The notes below the pieces were generated by a model. It was given only the letters and a program-made list of their open reading frames with translations, did not search any database and had not been told where the DNA came from. Positions 10,405 through 19,832 of a stretch of 64,000 nt of DNA are shown one piece after another. The translations under genes and the position numbers were made by a program. Source of the DNA: Klebsiella oxytoca. GTDB taxonomy: Bacteria; Pseudomonadota; Gammaproteobacteria; Enterobacterales; Enterobacteriaceae. The DNA is taken from the NCBI RefSeq assembly GCF_009707385.1, contig NZ_CP046115.1, positions 5,022,001-5,086,000 on the forward strand. Reading direction: 5' to 3'. Within the stretch, counting starts at the first letter, position 1. Each line of letters opens with the position of its first letter.

Positions 10405-11100
10405 TCAAACCGGCGGCAGGTCAAACAGCAGAATTTCGCTATCGCCGTCGGCATGTACGGAAATTGCCTGTTCATCCCAAATCGCCAGACCATCGCTGGT
10501 GGTGGCTTTGGTTCCGTTGATAGTCACTTCACCTTTCACCACCTGGATCCACACCCGACGTTCAGCGGCAATCTGGTGCACCGACTGCTCATCTTTCAGC
10601 AGCGCCCAGCGGTAAAGTTCCATATCCTGGAACACCTTCAGCGAACCTTCGCGAGCATCCGGCGACAGCACCAGCTGTTTGCCCTGAACGGCGTCAAAGC
10701 GGCGCTGTTCGTAGCGCGGAGTGATGCCATTTTTTTCCGGCATAATCCAGATCTGGTAAAGATGCAGTTTTTCCGTGGCGCTTGGGTTGTACTCAGAGTG
10801 ACGGATCCCGGTACCTGCGCTCATGATCTGAAACTCACCCGCCGGAACCTGCTCTTTGTTACCCATGCTGTCCTGGTGCTCAACGGCCCCTTCCAGCACA
10901 TAGGTCAGAATTTCCATATCTTTGTGCGGATGGGTACCGAACCCCTGGCCTGCATCAATCACATCGTCATTGATAACCCGCAGCGCCGAGAAGCCCATAA
11001 AGTTAGGGTCATAATAGTTAGCGAAAGAGAAAGTATGCCAGGAATCCAGCCAGCCGTGGTTAGCGTGACCGCGTTCGTTAGCTTTGCGTAAGTAGATCAT
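10405..11100 (-). CDS. yhhW: Pirin-like protein YhhW (quercetin 2,3-dioxygenase activity in E. coli)
   Basis: 231 residues, same length as E. coli YhhW, a bicupin of the pirin family. The N-terminal cupin keeps the metal-ligand pattern: GTHPHKDMEILTYVLEG (two His) and GTGIRHSEYN (His and Glu). The E. coli protein shows quercetinase activity in vitro, but its physiological substrate is not known, so the enzymatic label is from the family rather than from this sequence. Soluble, no signal peptide. It sits upstream of gntR on the same strand, separated by a hairpin. Confidence 0.93.
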   Translation of the reverse strand: MIYLRKANERGHANHGWLDSWHTFSFANYYDPNFMGFSALRVINDDVIDAGQGFGTHPHKDMEILTYVLEGAVEHQDSMGNKEQVPAGEFQIMSAGTGIRHSEYNPSATEKLHLYQIWIMPEKNGITPRYEQRRFDAVQGKQLVLSPDAREGSLKVFQDMELYRWALLKDEQSVHQIAAERRVWIQVVKGEVTINGTKATTSDGLAIWDEQAISVHADGDSEILLFDLPPV

Positions 11101-11221
11101 GTTGCACCCCCGTATGTTGTCGATGGAGTAAGTGTGGACCCAAACCCCAAACGATCATAGAGGGTGAAAATTGACTCCTCTTTTCAAAAAATATGAACAA
11201 GTGCAGAGGAGCCGTTATCGC

Positions 11222-12259
11222 TTATCTGGAAAGGGTTATCGTGGCTGGAGAAGGCTGTTCAAAGCCGCGTTCGAGAATCTCCATATTTGTGAGAACTTCA
11301 GATTCCTTGACGAAATTTGGCTGGCCGTTAACCAGGGTTTCATACAGCGCATCATAGACTCGGCCATAGTCGCCGGTTTCCAGCGCAATCTCTTCCCGCA
11401 CGGTTTCTCCCGCCTCATTGACGTACTCCAGCAGACCAACGGTATCGTCCGCGCCAAATCCCGGCTCGCCCGGCATAATATTGGCCTTCAGACTGGTCTC
11501 CTGTTGGTCAATTCCGTATTTAATAAACGAACCGTTACGTCCATGGACGATAAATTTTGGGTAGGCCAGCTTCACCAGATGGCTGGTTTTCACAATCGCT
11601 TTCAGATCGCCGTAGAACAGCTGAGCCTCAAAGGTATCGTCCGGATTGGCCTTATTGCGCAGGCTACGGATATCGTAAGCGACATGGTCCGGGCGACCAA
11701 ACAGGGAGATAATCTGGTCCATAGTATGGACGCCGAGGCCGTAGAACGCGCCGTCCTGCGGGAGTCCTGGTTTCCCTCCATCCACCGGGCGATAGTTGTC
11801 GAAATGGCTCTCTATCTCGACCAGTTCGCCAAGCTTACCGCTCTCAATCACCTTTTTTGTCGTCAGGAAGCAGGAATCGAAGCGACGATTCTGGTAGGGA
11901 GTAATGGTCAGCCCCTTGCTTTTCGCCAGAGCGAACAGCGTTTTTGCCTCTTCCAGAGTCGGGGTAAAGGGCTTTTCAACCAGCACATTTTTACCCGCCT
12001 CCAGCGCCCGTTTCGCATACGCAAAATGGCTGTCCGCGTGGGTGCAGACAATCACCAGTTTTACCTGCGGGTCGTTAAGCACTTCGTCGAGGTCGCTGGT
12101 GAAATGGATATGCGAATACTGCGGCGCCTGCTCCTCCGGTTTTGCGCTGCGGCGAAAGATATGCGCTACGTGCCAGCGGTCTTTTCGGTACAGTACGTAG
12201 GGAAGATGGTAGCGGGTGGTGCTTTTGCCAAATCCAATAAATGCGCAGTGCAAAGTCAT
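11222..12259 (-). CDS. yhhX: Gfo/Idh/MocA-family oxidoreductase YhhX
   Basis: 345 residues, as in E. coli. N-terminal NAD(P)-binding fold (CAFIGFGKSTTRYHLPYVL, an atypical GxGxxx loop for the family) and the EKPFTPTLEEAKTLF segment with the family's conserved E-K-P lysine; C-terminal alpha/beta dimerisation domain. Substrate unknown, presumably a sugar or polyol derivative. In E. coli ryhB lies directly between yhhX and yhhY; here a bactofilin gene is inserted between yhhX and ryhB, transcribed away from yhhX. Confidence 0.93.
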   Translation of the reverse strand: MTLHCAFIGFGKSTTRYHLPYVLYRKDRWHVAHIFRRSAKPEEQAPQYSHIHFTSDLDEVLNDPQVKLVIVCTHADSHFAYAKRALEAGKNVLVEKPFTPTLEEAKTLFALAKSKGLTITPYQNRRFDSCFLTTKKVIESGKLGELVEIESHFDNYRPVDGGKPGLPQDGAFYGLGVHTMDQIISLFGRPDHVAYDIRSLRNKANPDDTFEAQLFYGDLKAIVKTSHLVKLAYPKFIVHGRNGSFIKYGIDQQETSLKANIMPGEPGFGADDTVGLLEYVNEAGETVREEIALETGDYGRVYDALYETLVNGQPNFVKESEVLTNMEILERGFEQPSPATITLSR

Positions 12260-12519
12260 AACGCTGTCCTTAGTTAAGATCTCTGCTATTAACCATAGCG
12301 CAAGCCAGTCCCGAACTTAACCCCTGCAATTAGTATTGGTAAATTCTTAAATGTTAAATTTATCGCTTAAATTCATTGACCCTAACGGTTAAATTCCGGA
12401 TAAGAGGAATCCTCGGGAAAGAGCATTTTTTATCCAGTGCGCTAGCCGGCTTGACGTCCCATCCGTCGCACTCACCTTTTCCAAAACACGATGACTAAAG
12501 GAGTAGCCATCTCGTTCGC

Positions 12520-13179
12520 ATGGAAAGCAAATATATTGCCTTAAATAGCGCCCTTCTTTTTTGGCTGCTTGGCCTGATGGCCTGGTGCTTCGAATCCGCC
12601 TATCTGGCCTGCCTCTCGGGCTCCTTGTCTTTGTCATCTTTCGTTATTCATTTTCAATACCATCGGATTAACCATATGTTTAAAAAGAATAAAACCATTG
12701 AAGCTACGCCTTCCGCGCTGAATACTACCGTGCCAAACAGCGACCCTCAGCCAGCGGTGACCAAAAAACCTGTCGCCACGGTTATCGCCAGCGGTATCCG
12801 CCTGGAGGGCAACATCACTTCCGAGGGCAATGTTGATATTTACGGTACAGTAAGCGGCAATATCGACGCTGAAGAGAGCCAAATTAAGATTATGACCGGA
12901 GGTCTGGTAGAGGGAAATATCACCTGTCGCGAGCTGATTATCGACGGCTGCGTCATCGGCCAGTGTCACGGTGAGACGATTGAAATCGATAAGAACGGCA
13001 AAGTCACCGGCACGTTGACCTACCGTACGCTGGCGATTAAAAAGGGTGGCGTGTTTTCCGGTCAGGCAGAAGTGTTGCCGCCGGTAGCGGAAAAGAGCAA
13101 CGTCGTGGGTTTTATCGCGGATACCGCGCCTGAAAGCAAAGACAAGATCGATAGACAAAGCGCAGAAGTGGCGCAATAA
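12520..13179 (+). CDS. Bactofilin (polymer-forming cytoskeletal protein), possible membrane-anchored long form
   Basis: The C-terminal 130 residues form a bactofilin (DUF583) right-handed beta-helix: short repeating strands such as GIRLEGNITSEGNVDIYGTV, GGLVEGNITCREL and KNGKVTGTLTYRTL with glycine at the turns. Bactofilins polymerise without nucleotide and shape cells or place envelope enzymes. Two starts are possible. ATG at 12520 gives 219 residues with one hydrophobic segment (about residues 10-45) ahead of a basic linker; its nearest Shine-Dalgarno, AAAGGAG, is 16 bases away, which is long. ATG at 12676 (MFKKNKT) gives 167 soluble residues but has only a weak GGA upstream. Proteus CcmA, a family member, is known as a membrane protein that also occurs in a shorter form, so both may be real. 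It converges on ryhB. Confidence 0.85.
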   Translation: MESKYIALNSALLFWLLGLMAWCFESAYLACLSGSLSLSSFVIHFQYHRINHMFKKNKTIEATPSALNTTVPNSDPQPAVTKKPVATVIASGIRLEGNITSEGNVDIYGTVSGNIDAEESQIKIMTGGLVEGNITCRELIIDGCVIGQCHGETIEIDKNGKVTGTLTYRTLAIKKGGVFSGQAEVLPPVAEKSNVVGFIADTAPESKDKIDRQSAEVAQ

Positions 13180-13208
13180 AGCTCATCCGGGTGCTTCCTG
13201 AAAAAAGC

Positions 13209-13304
13209 AAAAAAAAAGCCAGCACCCGGCTGGCTAAAGTAATACTGGAAGCAATGTGAGCAATGTCGTGCTTTCAGGCTTTCCGCGAGGGTCTCCCTGA
13301 ACGC
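13209..13304 (-). ncRNA. ryhB: RyhB, iron-responsive small RNA
   Basis: Leftward strand, 5' end near 13304, about 93-95 nt. Matches E. coli RyhB along its length: 5' GCGTTCAGGGAGACCCTCGC, the seed region GAAAGCACGACATTGCTCAC that pairs with target mRNAs such as sodB, and a terminator hairpin AGCCAGCCGGGTGCTGGCT followed by T9. RyhB acts with Hfq to repress iron-using proteins when iron is scarce. Its neighbour yhhY is the same as in E. coli; the bactofilin gene on the other side is not. Confidence 0.95.
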
Positions 13305-13307
13305 AAT

Positions 13308-13330
13308 GCAATAATAATCATTCTCATTCG
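13308..13330 (-). promoter_or_regulatory. Fur box / promoter of ryhB
   Basis: On the leftward strand GAATGAGAATGATTATTATT lies directly upstream of the RyhB start. It overlaps a Fur consensus (GATAATGATAATCATTATC) over most positions and the probable -10. Iron-loaded Fur would keep ryhB off. Confidence 0.88.
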
Positions 13331-13426
13331 CACTTGTCCACTCCTTTTTGCAAAAAATAGTCGTTGACGCATTTTTTAAAGTCAGTGATGTTTACAGGGA
13401 CTATAAACCCACCGAGGAAATGAAGA

Positions 13427-13918
13427 ATGAGCGACATAGTGATACGCCATGCCGAAGCCAAAGATTACGACGCAATCCGTCAGATCCATGCTCAGCCGGA
13501 GGTGTATCACAACACGCTACAGGTTCCTCATCCTTCCAGCCATATGTGGCACGAGCGACTAACCGACCGACCGGGCGTCAAACAGCTGGTCGCCAGCATA
13601 GATGACCAGGTCGTGGGGCACCTCGCCATTGAGGTTATCCAGCGCCCGCGCCGGAGCCACGTCGCCGATTTCGGCATTTGCGTGGATTCACGATGGCACA
13701 ATCGCGGCGTTGCCAGTGAGCTGATTCGCACCATGATCGACATGTGCGACAACTGGCTGCGCGTCGACCGTATTGAGTTGACGGTGTTTGTGGATAACGC
13801 TCCCGCGGTGGCGGTGTATCAGAAATTAGGCTTTGAAATTGAAGGTACGGGGAGAAAGTATGCCCTGCGCAACGGCGAATATGTTGATGCGTACTTTATG
13901 GCGCGGCTGAAGGGATGA
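13427..13918 (+). CDS. aaaT: L-amino acid N-acetyltransferase AaaT (YhhY), GNAT family
   Basis: 163 residues (E. coli 162). GNAT fold with the acetyl-CoA loop in SRWHNRGVASELIRTM and C-terminal strands ELTVFVDNAPAVAVYQKLGFE. The E. coli enzyme acetylates several free amino acids such as methionine and phenylalanine; that role is taken from the homologue. The ATG at 13427 follows GAGGAAATGAAG, giving a good ribosome site. It is the standard neighbour of ryhB and converges with ggt across a palindromic repeat. Confidence 0.93.
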   Translation: MSDIVIRHAEAKDYDAIRQIHAQPEVYHNTLQVPHPSSHMWHERLTDRPGVKQLVASIDDQVVGHLAIEVIQRPRRSHVADFGICVDSRWHNRGVASELIRTMIDMCDNWLRVDRIELTVFVDNAPAVAVYQKLGFEIEGTGRKYALRNGEYVDAYFMARLKG

Positions 13919-13962
13919 CCCTCACCCTAACCCTCGCCCTGAAAGGGAGAGGGTTAGGGGAA
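13919..13962. repeat. Palindromic intergenic repeat (CCCTCACCCTAACCCTC family) between aaaT and ggt
   Basis: CCCTAACCCTC (13925-13935) pairs with GAGGGTTAGGG (13949-13959), with a further CCCT/AGGG pair inside. It starts right after the aaaT stop and ends just before the ggt stop, so it could end transcription from both sides. Related hairpins occur at 19733-19821, and a degenerate half at about 47970-47996. Confidence 0.75.
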
Positions 13963-13964
13963 AA

Positions 13965-15713
13965 CTAATATCCTGCCGTGAGATCATCCGGCGAACGCGG
14001 ATCGGATGCGCCGTACAGCGTGCCGTCCGGGCCAACCATAATGCTCTGGGTACTGCCCATCGCCTCTTTCAGCGCCACTTTCTGCCCTTTACTCTCCAGC
14101 AGCTTCAGCGTGTCCGGGCTAAAGCCCTTTTCTACCCGCAGTTCGTCCGGCAGCCATTGATGATGGAAGCGCGGGGCGTTGGTAGCTTCCGCAACGTTCA
14201 TACCGAAGTCGATAGTATTCACCACCATTTGCAGGACGGTAGTAATGATACGGCTGCCGCCTGGACTACCGGTCACCAGCCAGGTTTTACCATCTTTCAC
14301 CACAATGGTCGGCGACATCGACGACAGGGGGCGCTTCTTCGCCTCAACGGCGTTGGCGTCGCCGCCTACCAGCCCGTAGACGTTCGGCACACCGGGCTTA
14401 GCGGAGAAGTCATCCATCTGATTGTTCAACAAAATCCCGGAGTCTCCCGCCACGATGCCGGTACCAAAGGTGGTATTCAGCGTATAGGTCACCGCAACGG
14501 CGTTACCGTCCTTATCCACCACCGAAAAATGCGTGGTCTGGTTGCTTTCATACGGCGCCAGTTTGCCGGGGCGAATCTGGCTCGACGGTTTGGCTTTATT
14601 GATGTCTATCTGTTCGGCAATCGATTTGGCGTACGCTTTGCTGGTCAGCGCCTGCCACGGCACTTTGACGAAGTCCGGATCGCCAAGGTATTCCGAGCGG
14701 TCGGCATAGGCGTGCTTTTCCGCTTCCGCCATCACCTGCATGGCGTCGGCGCTGCCGAAGCCGTACTTATGCATATCGAAGTTTTCCAGGATATTGAGGA
14801 TCTGCACGATATGAACGCCCCCGGATGAAGGCGGCGGCATGGAGAACACCTGGTAGCCGCGATAATCACCGCTAACCGGCGTGCGCTCGACCGCTTTGTA
14901 ATTTGCCAGATCCGCTTTGGTGATAAGCCCGCCGTTATTCTTCATCTCTGATGCAATCTGATCGGCAATTGCGCCTTTATAGAAGGCATCCGGCCCCAGC
15001 TCGGCAATCAGCTCCAGGCTTTTGCCCAGCTGTTTTTGCACCAGCCTATCGCCCTTTTTCAGCGGCTCGCCGTTTTTCCAGAAGATGGCCCGGCTGTTGG
15101 CGTGGCCAGGGATCACTTCACTACCGTAGGTTTTCAGATCGTCGGCCAGCGCATCGTTGACCGTGAAGCCCTCTTCCGCCAGCTTAATCGCCGGGCGAAT
15201 CACTTTATTGAGCGGCATCGTGCCGTATTTCTCCAGCGCAAGAGAGAAACCGGCCACGGTGCCCGGGATGCCGGAAGCCAGATGGGAGGCCAGCGATTTC
15301 TTGCTGTCCGGATTGCCCTGGTCGTCGAGAAACATATCGCGGGTGGCCTGTTCCGGTGCCATCTCTCGAAAATCAATCGCCGTCGTATTACCGTCTTTGG
15401 TTCGCAGCATCATGAACCCGCCGCCGCCAATATTACCGGCCTGCGGATGGGTAACCGCCAGCGCATAGCCTACCGCCACGGCGGCATCCACCGCGTTGCC
15501 GCCCTGACGCAGAATATCCACGCCGACCTTAGTGGCCAGCGCATCTACCGAGGCCACCATCCCCTGCTGAGCGCGGACCGGATGAAAAACGTCTTCCTCT
15601 ACACCATAAGAAACCGGAGGCGGTGCTGGATTTGCCGCGACGGTAAAGCTCCCGCCCGCCAGCAAAGCAGCGATGACGACCTGACGCCAGCGCGTTGTTT
15701 TTATCATTGTCAT
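13965..15713 (-). CDS. ggt: Gamma-glutamyltranspeptidase, periplasmic
   Basis: 582 residues (E. coli 580). A signal peptide is evident (KTTRWRQVVIAALLAGG, cleavage near AANPAP). Ggt is an N-terminal-nucleophile hydrolase made as a precursor; the self-cleavage site is in SNQTTHFS, giving a small subunit that begins with nucleophile Thr393. The PLSSMSPTIV and GSPGGSRI oxyanion-hole segments are present. It hydrolyses glutathione and transfers gamma-glutamyl groups in the periplasm, recovering cysteine and glycine. Single gene, convergent with aaaT and divergent from yhhA. Confidence 0.96.
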   Translation of the reverse strand: MTMIKTTRWRQVVIAALLAGGSFTVAANPAPPPVSYGVEEDVFHPVRAQQGMVASVDALATKVGVDILRQGGNAVDAAVAVGYALAVTHPQAGNIGGGGFMMLRTKDGNTTAIDFREMAPEQATRDMFLDDQGNPDSKKSLASHLASGIPGTVAGFSLALEKYGTMPLNKVIRPAIKLAEEGFTVNDALADDLKTYGSEVIPGHANSRAIFWKNGEPLKKGDRLVQKQLGKSLELIAELGPDAFYKGAIADQIASEMKNNGGLITKADLANYKAVERTPVSGDYRGYQVFSMPPPSSGGVHIVQILNILENFDMHKYGFGSADAMQVMAEAEKHAYADRSEYLGDPDFVKVPWQALTSKAYAKSIAEQIDINKAKPSSQIRPGKLAPYESNQTTHFSVVDKDGNAVAVTYTLNTTFGTGIVAGDSGILLNNQMDDFSAKPGVPNVYGLVGGDANAVEAKKRPLSSMSPTIVVKDGKTWLVTGSPGGSRIITTVLQMVVNTIDFGMNVAEATNAPRFHHQWLPDELRVEKGFSPDTLKLLESKGQKVALKEAMGSTQSIMVGPDGTLYGASDPRSPDDLTAGY

Positions 15714-15827
15714 ACTCCTGATGATGTTTTTATTTACCCATAATCCTGGATGATAAGTCTTAAAAAATCATTGTTGTGCCGGAAAGAGGATAAACTTAAG
15801 GGATCCCATGAAAGGGAGGAGAGAACA

Positions 15828-16148
15828 ATGAAAGCTATGCTATTTCTGGCGGCGCTGCTGCCGCTAAGCGCTCTGGCGCAGCCGATCAATATCGACAATA
15901 ACCCTAATCAGCCGGGGTACGTGGTGCCCAGCCAGCAGCGGATGCAAAACCAGATGCAGACCCAGCAAATGCAGCAGCAAAATAACCTGAAGCAGGGTAT
16001 TCAAAGCCAGTCGCGCACCCAGCAGCAGCGTCTGCAGACGCAGTTGAATAACGATCGGCAGCGAGTACAGCAGAATAACAACCTGAACCGCCAGCAGCCC
16101 CTCCCCAACAACAACGGTGGGATGCTACAGCGACAGACGACCCCGTAA
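15828..16148 (+). CDS. yhhA: YhhA-like small exported Gln/Asn-rich protein (DUF2756)
   Basis: 106 residues from ATG at 15828, which has a clear GGGAGGAGAG ribosome site; a longer frame starting upstream is not supported. Signal peptide [17 protein letters not shown], then [20 protein letters not shown] as in E. coli YhhA. The mature part is low-complexity, dominated by Gln, Asn and Arg (repeated [19 protein letters not shown]), and likely unstructured or coiled. It is shorter than E. coli YhhA (146) at the C terminus. Function unknown. Divergent from ggt; its stop lies in the stem of a hairpin shared with convergent ugpQ. Confidence 0.85.
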   Translation: MKAMLFLAALLPLSALAQPINIDNNPNQPGYVVPSQQRMQNQMQTQQMQQQNNLKQGIQSQSRTQQQRLQTQLNNDRQRVQQNNNLNRQQPLPNNNGGMLQRQTTP

Positions 16149-16157
16149 GGGTCGTCT
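16135..16157. terminator. Hairpin between convergent yhhA and ugpQ
   Basis: AGACGACCC (16135-16143) pairs with GGGTCGTCT (16149-16157), loop CGTAA. It overlaps the yhhA stop and lies 9 bases past the ugpQ stop. No long T run on either strand, so terminator strength is uncertain. Confidence 0.55.
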
Positions 16158-16165
16158 GTAACAGA

Positions 16166-16906
16166 TTATGCCGGGAAGCCGGGGCCGATAACGTCAATCG
16201 CATCGGTGCAGATGCTGTCGACCCCCCAGCGCAGCAGTTCGGCGGCACGCTGGGGTTTATTGACGGTATAGACAAGAATATGCAGGCCTGCGGCCTTCAG
16301 GCTCGCGACGCGCGCTTCATCCAGCAGCTTATGGTTGAGATGAATCGAAACGCAGCCGAGGCGCGCGGTAAGCTCGCGCCAGTCGTCCCGCCACTCATCA
16401 AGCAACAGCCCGCGCGGTAGTTCGGGCACGGCTTCCTGCGCAGCTTCCAGAGCATCGATTTCAAACGATGACAGCAGCGGCGGGGTCATTCCTTGCCACA
16501 GCTCGCGGGCCGCCAGCGCCACAACTTTACCGGTCAGCGGACCGGTACCGGTAGTCGGTTTAATTTCGATGTTGGCCATCATGCCGTGCTGGCGGCAGCG
16601 TTCGGCCACCTCGCTCAGCAGCGGCAGCGGCTCGCCTTTAAACTCGCCGCTGTACCAGCTGCCGGCATCCACTTTGAGCAGATCGTTCCACGCCAGCTCG
16701 CCCGCCACGCCCCAGCCGTTGCTGGTGCGTTCGAGATTGTCATCGTGCAGTAAAAAAATATGCCCGTCTTTCGATAACTTAGCGTCAAACTCAATCATCG
16801 TATGACCGTAACGAGCGCCGGTATCGATGGCCGCCAGGGTGTTTTCCGGGGCCAGCTTACCGCCGCCGCGGTGGGCGACGATATGGGGATAAGGCCAGTG
16901 GCTCAT
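16166..16906 (-). CDS. ugpQ: Glycerophosphodiester phosphodiesterase UgpQ, cytoplasmic
   Basis: 246 residues (E. coli 247). GDPD barrel with the catalytic HRG in [18 protein letters not shown] (general acid/base His) and the metal-ligand [23 protein letters not shown] segment. It hydrolyses diesters brought in by the Ugp transporter to glycerol 3-phosphate plus alcohol, supplying phosphate. No signal peptide, which separates it from periplasmic GlpQ. Last gene of ugpBAECQ; its start overlaps the ugpC stop by four bases. Confidence 0.95.
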   Translation of the reverse strand: MSHWPYPHIVAHRGGGKLAPENTLAAIDTGARYGHTMIEFDAKLSKDGHIFLLHDDNLERTSNGWGVAGELAWNDLLKVDAGSWYSGEFKGEPLPLLSEVAERCRQHGMMANIEIKPTTGTGPLTGKVVALAARELWQGMTPPLLSSFEIDALEAAQEAVPELPRGLLLDEWRDDWRELTARLGCVSIHLNHKLLDEARVASLKAAGLHILVYTVNKPQRAAELLRWGVDSICTDAIDVIGPGFPA

Positions 16907-17973
16907 GCGCGTTGTCCTGTTTCACTATCAAAAAAGTGCAGACTTTCCTGCGGCAGATGCAGCCACAGGGTGCTGCCCGAGCGCGGACGCTGCTGGTGCG
17001 GCAGCCGGACCACCAGCTTCTGCTCACCCCAGCACCCGTGGGCGAGGTTATCGGCACCTAAAATTTCCAGCGTATCCATCACCAGCGGTACGCCACCTTC
17101 CGCCCCGGAGCTTAATGCAAAATGTTCCGGGCGGATACCCAGCGTCATCTTACGCCCGGCGAAGCGGCGATGCTCGCTGTTGACAGGTAAAAGCATTCCG
17201 CCCTCAAGCTCGAAGCGGCTTCCGTCGTCGCTGACCCGACCTTCCAGCAGGTTCATTGCCGGGCTGCCGATAAAGCTCGCCACAAAGCGGCTGGCCGGTT
17301 TTTCATAGACTTCGACCGGTGTACCGATCTGCTCGGCAATGCCTTTATTCATCACCATTACCCGCTGGGCGAGAGTCATCGCCTCCACCTGATCGTGGGT
17401 CACGTACAGCGAGGTGGTTTTCAGCCGCCGGTGCAGCAGCTGCAGCTCAAGACGCATCTGCACGCGCAGTTTGGCATCAAGGTTGGAGAGCGGTTCGTCA
17501 AACAGGAATACCGCCGGGTCGCGCACGATAGCGCGTCCCATCGCTACCCGCTGGCGCTGGCCGCCGGAGAGCTCACGCGGACGGCGCTTCAGCAGGCCAT
17601 CCAGCTCCAGAATACGCGCCGCTTCCTGGACGCGCTCAGCAATTAATCCTTTACCTAAACCGCGAATTTTCAGGCCCCACGCCATATTCTCTTCCACGCT
17701 CATATGCGGGTAGAGAGCGTAGTTCTGGAACACCATCGCAATGCCGCGATCTTTCGGTTCCATTTCGGTGACGCGCTTGCGGTCAATCCAGATATCGCCG
17801 CTGGTGACCCGCTCCAGACCCGCCACCATACGCAGCAGGGTTGACTTTCCACAGCCCGAAGGGCCAACCATGACGATAAATTCACCGTCCGCGACGTCCA
17901 GCGTCAGCGGTTGGATCACCTGGGTTTTACCATCCCAACTTTTGGTTACTGCCTGTAGCTTCAGTCCTGCCAT
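16903..17973 (-). CDS. ugpC: sn-Glycerol-3-phosphate ABC transporter ATPase UgpC
   Basis: 356 residues from ATG at 17973 ([18 protein letters not shown]), identical in length to E. coli; an ATG four codons upstream lies inside the ugpE end. Walker [10 protein letters not shown], signature [14 protein letters not shown], Walker B FLFDEP and the switch His in YVTHDQ are intact. The C-terminal TOBE-type extension ([20 protein letters not shown]) is typical of the MalK-like subfamily and may sense regulators. One base separates the ugpE stop from this start. Confidence 0.96.
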   Translation of the reverse strand: MAGLKLQAVTKSWDGKTQVIQPLTLDVADGEFIVMVGPSGCGKSTLLRMVAGLERVTSGDIWIDRKRVTEMEPKDRGIAMVFQNYALYPHMSVEENMAWGLKIRGLGKGLIAERVQEAARILELDGLLKRRPRELSGGQRQRVAMGRAIVRDPAVFLFDEPLSNLDAKLRVQMRLELQLLHRRLKTTSLYVTHDQVEAMTLAQRVMVMNKGIAEQIGTPVEVYEKPASRFVASFIGSPAMNLLEGRVSDDGSRFELEGGMLLPVNSEHRRFAGRKMTLGIRPEHFALSSGAEGGVPLVMDTLEILGADNLAHGCWGEQKLVVRLPHQQRPRSGSTLWLHLPQESLHFFDSETGQRA

Positions 17974-17974
17974 T

Positions 17975-18820
17975 TTATTTCTCACTATCCACTAAACCAC
18001 GCACAAACGCGCGCTGCATGGCTAAAACGATAACAACCGGAGGAATCAGCGTGAGCAGCATCGCCGCCATCACCTGATTCCACTGCGTGGTTCCCTGGCC
18101 GATGGCGATCATCCCTTTGATGCCCGCAACCGCCGTGCCGAGATTAACGTCGGTAATAATCAGCAACGGCCACAGATACTGGTTCCAGCCGTAAATAAAG
18201 GTGATCACGAATAGCGCCGCCAGGTTGGTTTTCGACAGCGGCAGCACGATGTCACGGAAGAAACGCATCGGCGAGGCGCCGTCAATGCGCGCGGCTTCAA
18301 TCAGTTCGTCCGGCAGGGTCATAAAGAACTGTCGGAACAGGAAGGTGGCGGTCGCCGAGGCCATCAGCGGCAGCGTGAGTCCGGCATAGCTGTCGAGCAT
18401 CTTCAGATTGGCAATCACTTCCACGGTCGGGAAAATACGCACTTCAACCGGCAGCATCAGGGTGATAAAGATCATCCAGAAGAACAGGTTGCGCAGCGGA
18501 AAGCGAAACCAGACGATGGCGAAAGCGGAGAGCATCGATACCGTAATTTTGCCCACCGTGATGCCAAAGGCCATGATGAAACTGTTGAGCATCATCAGCC
18601 AGAACGGCGCGCTGTTGGCCCCTACGCCGTTCACCCAGATGAATTTCATGTTTTCGAGCAGATGCCCGCCAGGTATCAGCGTCATTGGCGTGTCGAAGAC
18701 CGCTTTACTGTCCAGCGTTGCCGCAACAAAGGCGACATACAGCGGGAATAGAATGACCGCGATGCCTAAAATCAGCATAGTGTGGCTGAAAATCGTCAGC
18801 CCGCGACGGTTCTCAATCAT
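17975..18820 (-). CDS. ugpE: sn-Glycerol-3-phosphate ABC transporter permease UgpE
   Basis: 281 residues, as in E. coli. Six predicted membrane segments and the permease EAA loop in [24 protein letters not shown], the contact point for UgpC. Forms the inner-membrane channel with UgpA. Its start overlaps the ugpA stop by four bases, and ugpC follows after one base. Confidence 0.95.
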   Translation of the reverse strand: MIENRRGLTIFSHTMLILGIAVILFPLYVAFVAATLDSKAVFDTPMTLIPGGHLLENMKFIWVNGVGANSAPFWLMMLNSFIMAFGITVGKITVSMLSAFAIVWFRFPLRNLFFWMIFITLMLPVEVRIFPTVEVIANLKMLDSYAGLTLPLMASATATFLFRQFFMTLPDELIEAARIDGASPMRFFRDIVLPLSKTNLAALFVITFIYGWNQYLWPLLIITDVNLGTAVAGIKGMIAIGQGTTQWNQVMAAMLLTLIPPVVIVLAMQRAFVRGLVDSEK

Positions 18821-19704
18821 TGGTAGCGCACCTTTCTCTCAACATAGCGGAACTGCACCACCGTCAGAATAATGACGAGGAACATCAGCACCACCGACTG
18901 GGCAGCGGAAGCGGACAGGTCGAGCCCGGCAAAACCCTCACGGTAGATTTTATAAATCAGCGTCGTCGTTGCCTGTACCGGCCCGCCGCCGGTTGCGGCA
19001 TCGATAACCGGGAAAGTATCAAAAAAGGCGTATACCAGGTTGACGACCAGCAGGAAGAAACTCACCGGAGCGATCAGCGGCAGCGCCAGCCTGAAGAAGC
19101 GGAGAATCGGCCCGGCGCCGTCAATGGCGGCGGCTTCAACCAGCGAGCGCGGAATAGACTGCAGTGCGGCAAAAAAGAATAAGAAGTTGTAACTAATCTG
19201 CTTCCAGACCGAGGCGAAGACGACAAGAAACATCGCCTGGCCGCTGTTCTGCGCATGGTTCCAGTCATAGCCCATCTCGCCGAGGAGGTGGGTAATCAGC
19301 CCGCGTCCCGGATTGAATAAAAAGATCCACAGCACCGCGGCTACCGCGGGCGCAACGGCATAGGGCAGCAGCATCAGCGTCTGATAGAAGCGGCTGCCGC
19401 GCACCACGTAATCCACCAGCGCGGCGAAAAACAGCGAGATCAGCAGGCCGCTGACGGTGACCAGGGTACTGAACTTAATGGTGGTCCAGAAGGAATCCAG
19501 ATAGTACGGGTCGTGGAACAGGGCTAAAAAGTTGTCCAGACCGACAAACTGGCTGGAGAGCCCAAAAGGGTCAACGCTCTGTAGCGAATACCACAGCGCT
19601 TCGCCCGCAGGCCAGATAAAGAAAATAACGGTGATAACCAGCTGCGGCGCGACCAGCACATAGGGCAGCCAACGCGAGCGGAACACCGGACGGGATGATG
19701 ACAT
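18817..19704 (-). CDS. ugpA: sn-Glycerol-3-phosphate ABC transporter permease UgpA
   Basis: 295 residues, as in E. coli. Membrane protein with six predicted segments and the EAA loop [23 protein letters not shown]. Partner of UgpE. The upstream ribosome site is weak, and the 128 bp between ugpB and ugpA hold two strong hairpins, which would lower expression of ugpAECQ relative to ugpB. Confidence 0.95.
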   Translation of the reverse strand: MSSSRPVFRSRWLPYVLVAPQLVITVIFFIWPAGEALWYSLQSVDPFGLSSQFVGLDNFLALFHDPYYLDSFWTTIKFSTLVTVSGLLISLFFAALVDYVVRGSRFYQTLMLLPYAVAPAVAAVLWIFLFNPGRGLITHLLGEMGYDWNHAQNSGQAMFLVVFASVWKQISYNFLFFFAALQSIPRSLVEAAAIDGAGPILRFFRLALPLIAPVSFFLLVVNLVYAFFDTFPVIDAATGGGPVQATTTLIYKIYREGFAGLDLSASAAQSVVLMFLVIILTVVQFRYVERKVRYQ

Positions 19705-19724
19705 AGTTAAACTCTGAGTTGGTT

Positions 19725-19821
19725 TTCCCCCATCCCGGCCCTCTCCCCGGCGGGGCGAGGGAGAAAAGACGGCTCCGGGCGATCCCTTCTCCCCGTCGGG
19801 GAGAAGGTCAGGATAAGGGGC
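19725..19821. repeat. Double palindromic repeat inside the ugp operon, between ugpB and ugpA
   Basis: Two hairpins in tandem: CCCTCTCCCCG (from 19739) with CGGGGCGAGGG (to about 19761), and CCTTCTCCCC (19785-19794) with GGGGAGAAGG (19798-19807). Outer arms CCCCCATCC and GGATAAGGGG make the whole element palindromic. Same family as 13919-13962. Located between a binding-protein gene and its permease genes, where such elements are known to protect the upstream mRNA (compare REP sequences in malE-malF). Confidence 0.75.
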
Positions 19822-19832
19822 TGGCTATAAGA

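Noticed and set aside
10291..10408. 39-residue N-terminal extension of GntR
   Set aside because: It reads through the yhhW-gntR hairpin and is not part of the conserved protein, which begins MKKKRPVLQ after AGGA.
11171..12277. 368-codon + strand frame opposite yhhX
   Set aside because: Fully antisense to yhhX, which matches a known family over its entire length. The + frame has no family features.
13919..13962. Single CRISPR repeat or phage att site after aaaT
   Set aside because: The palindrome recurs as an intergenic hairpin at 19725-19821 without spacers, integrase or tRNA, so it is an ordinary intergenic repeat.
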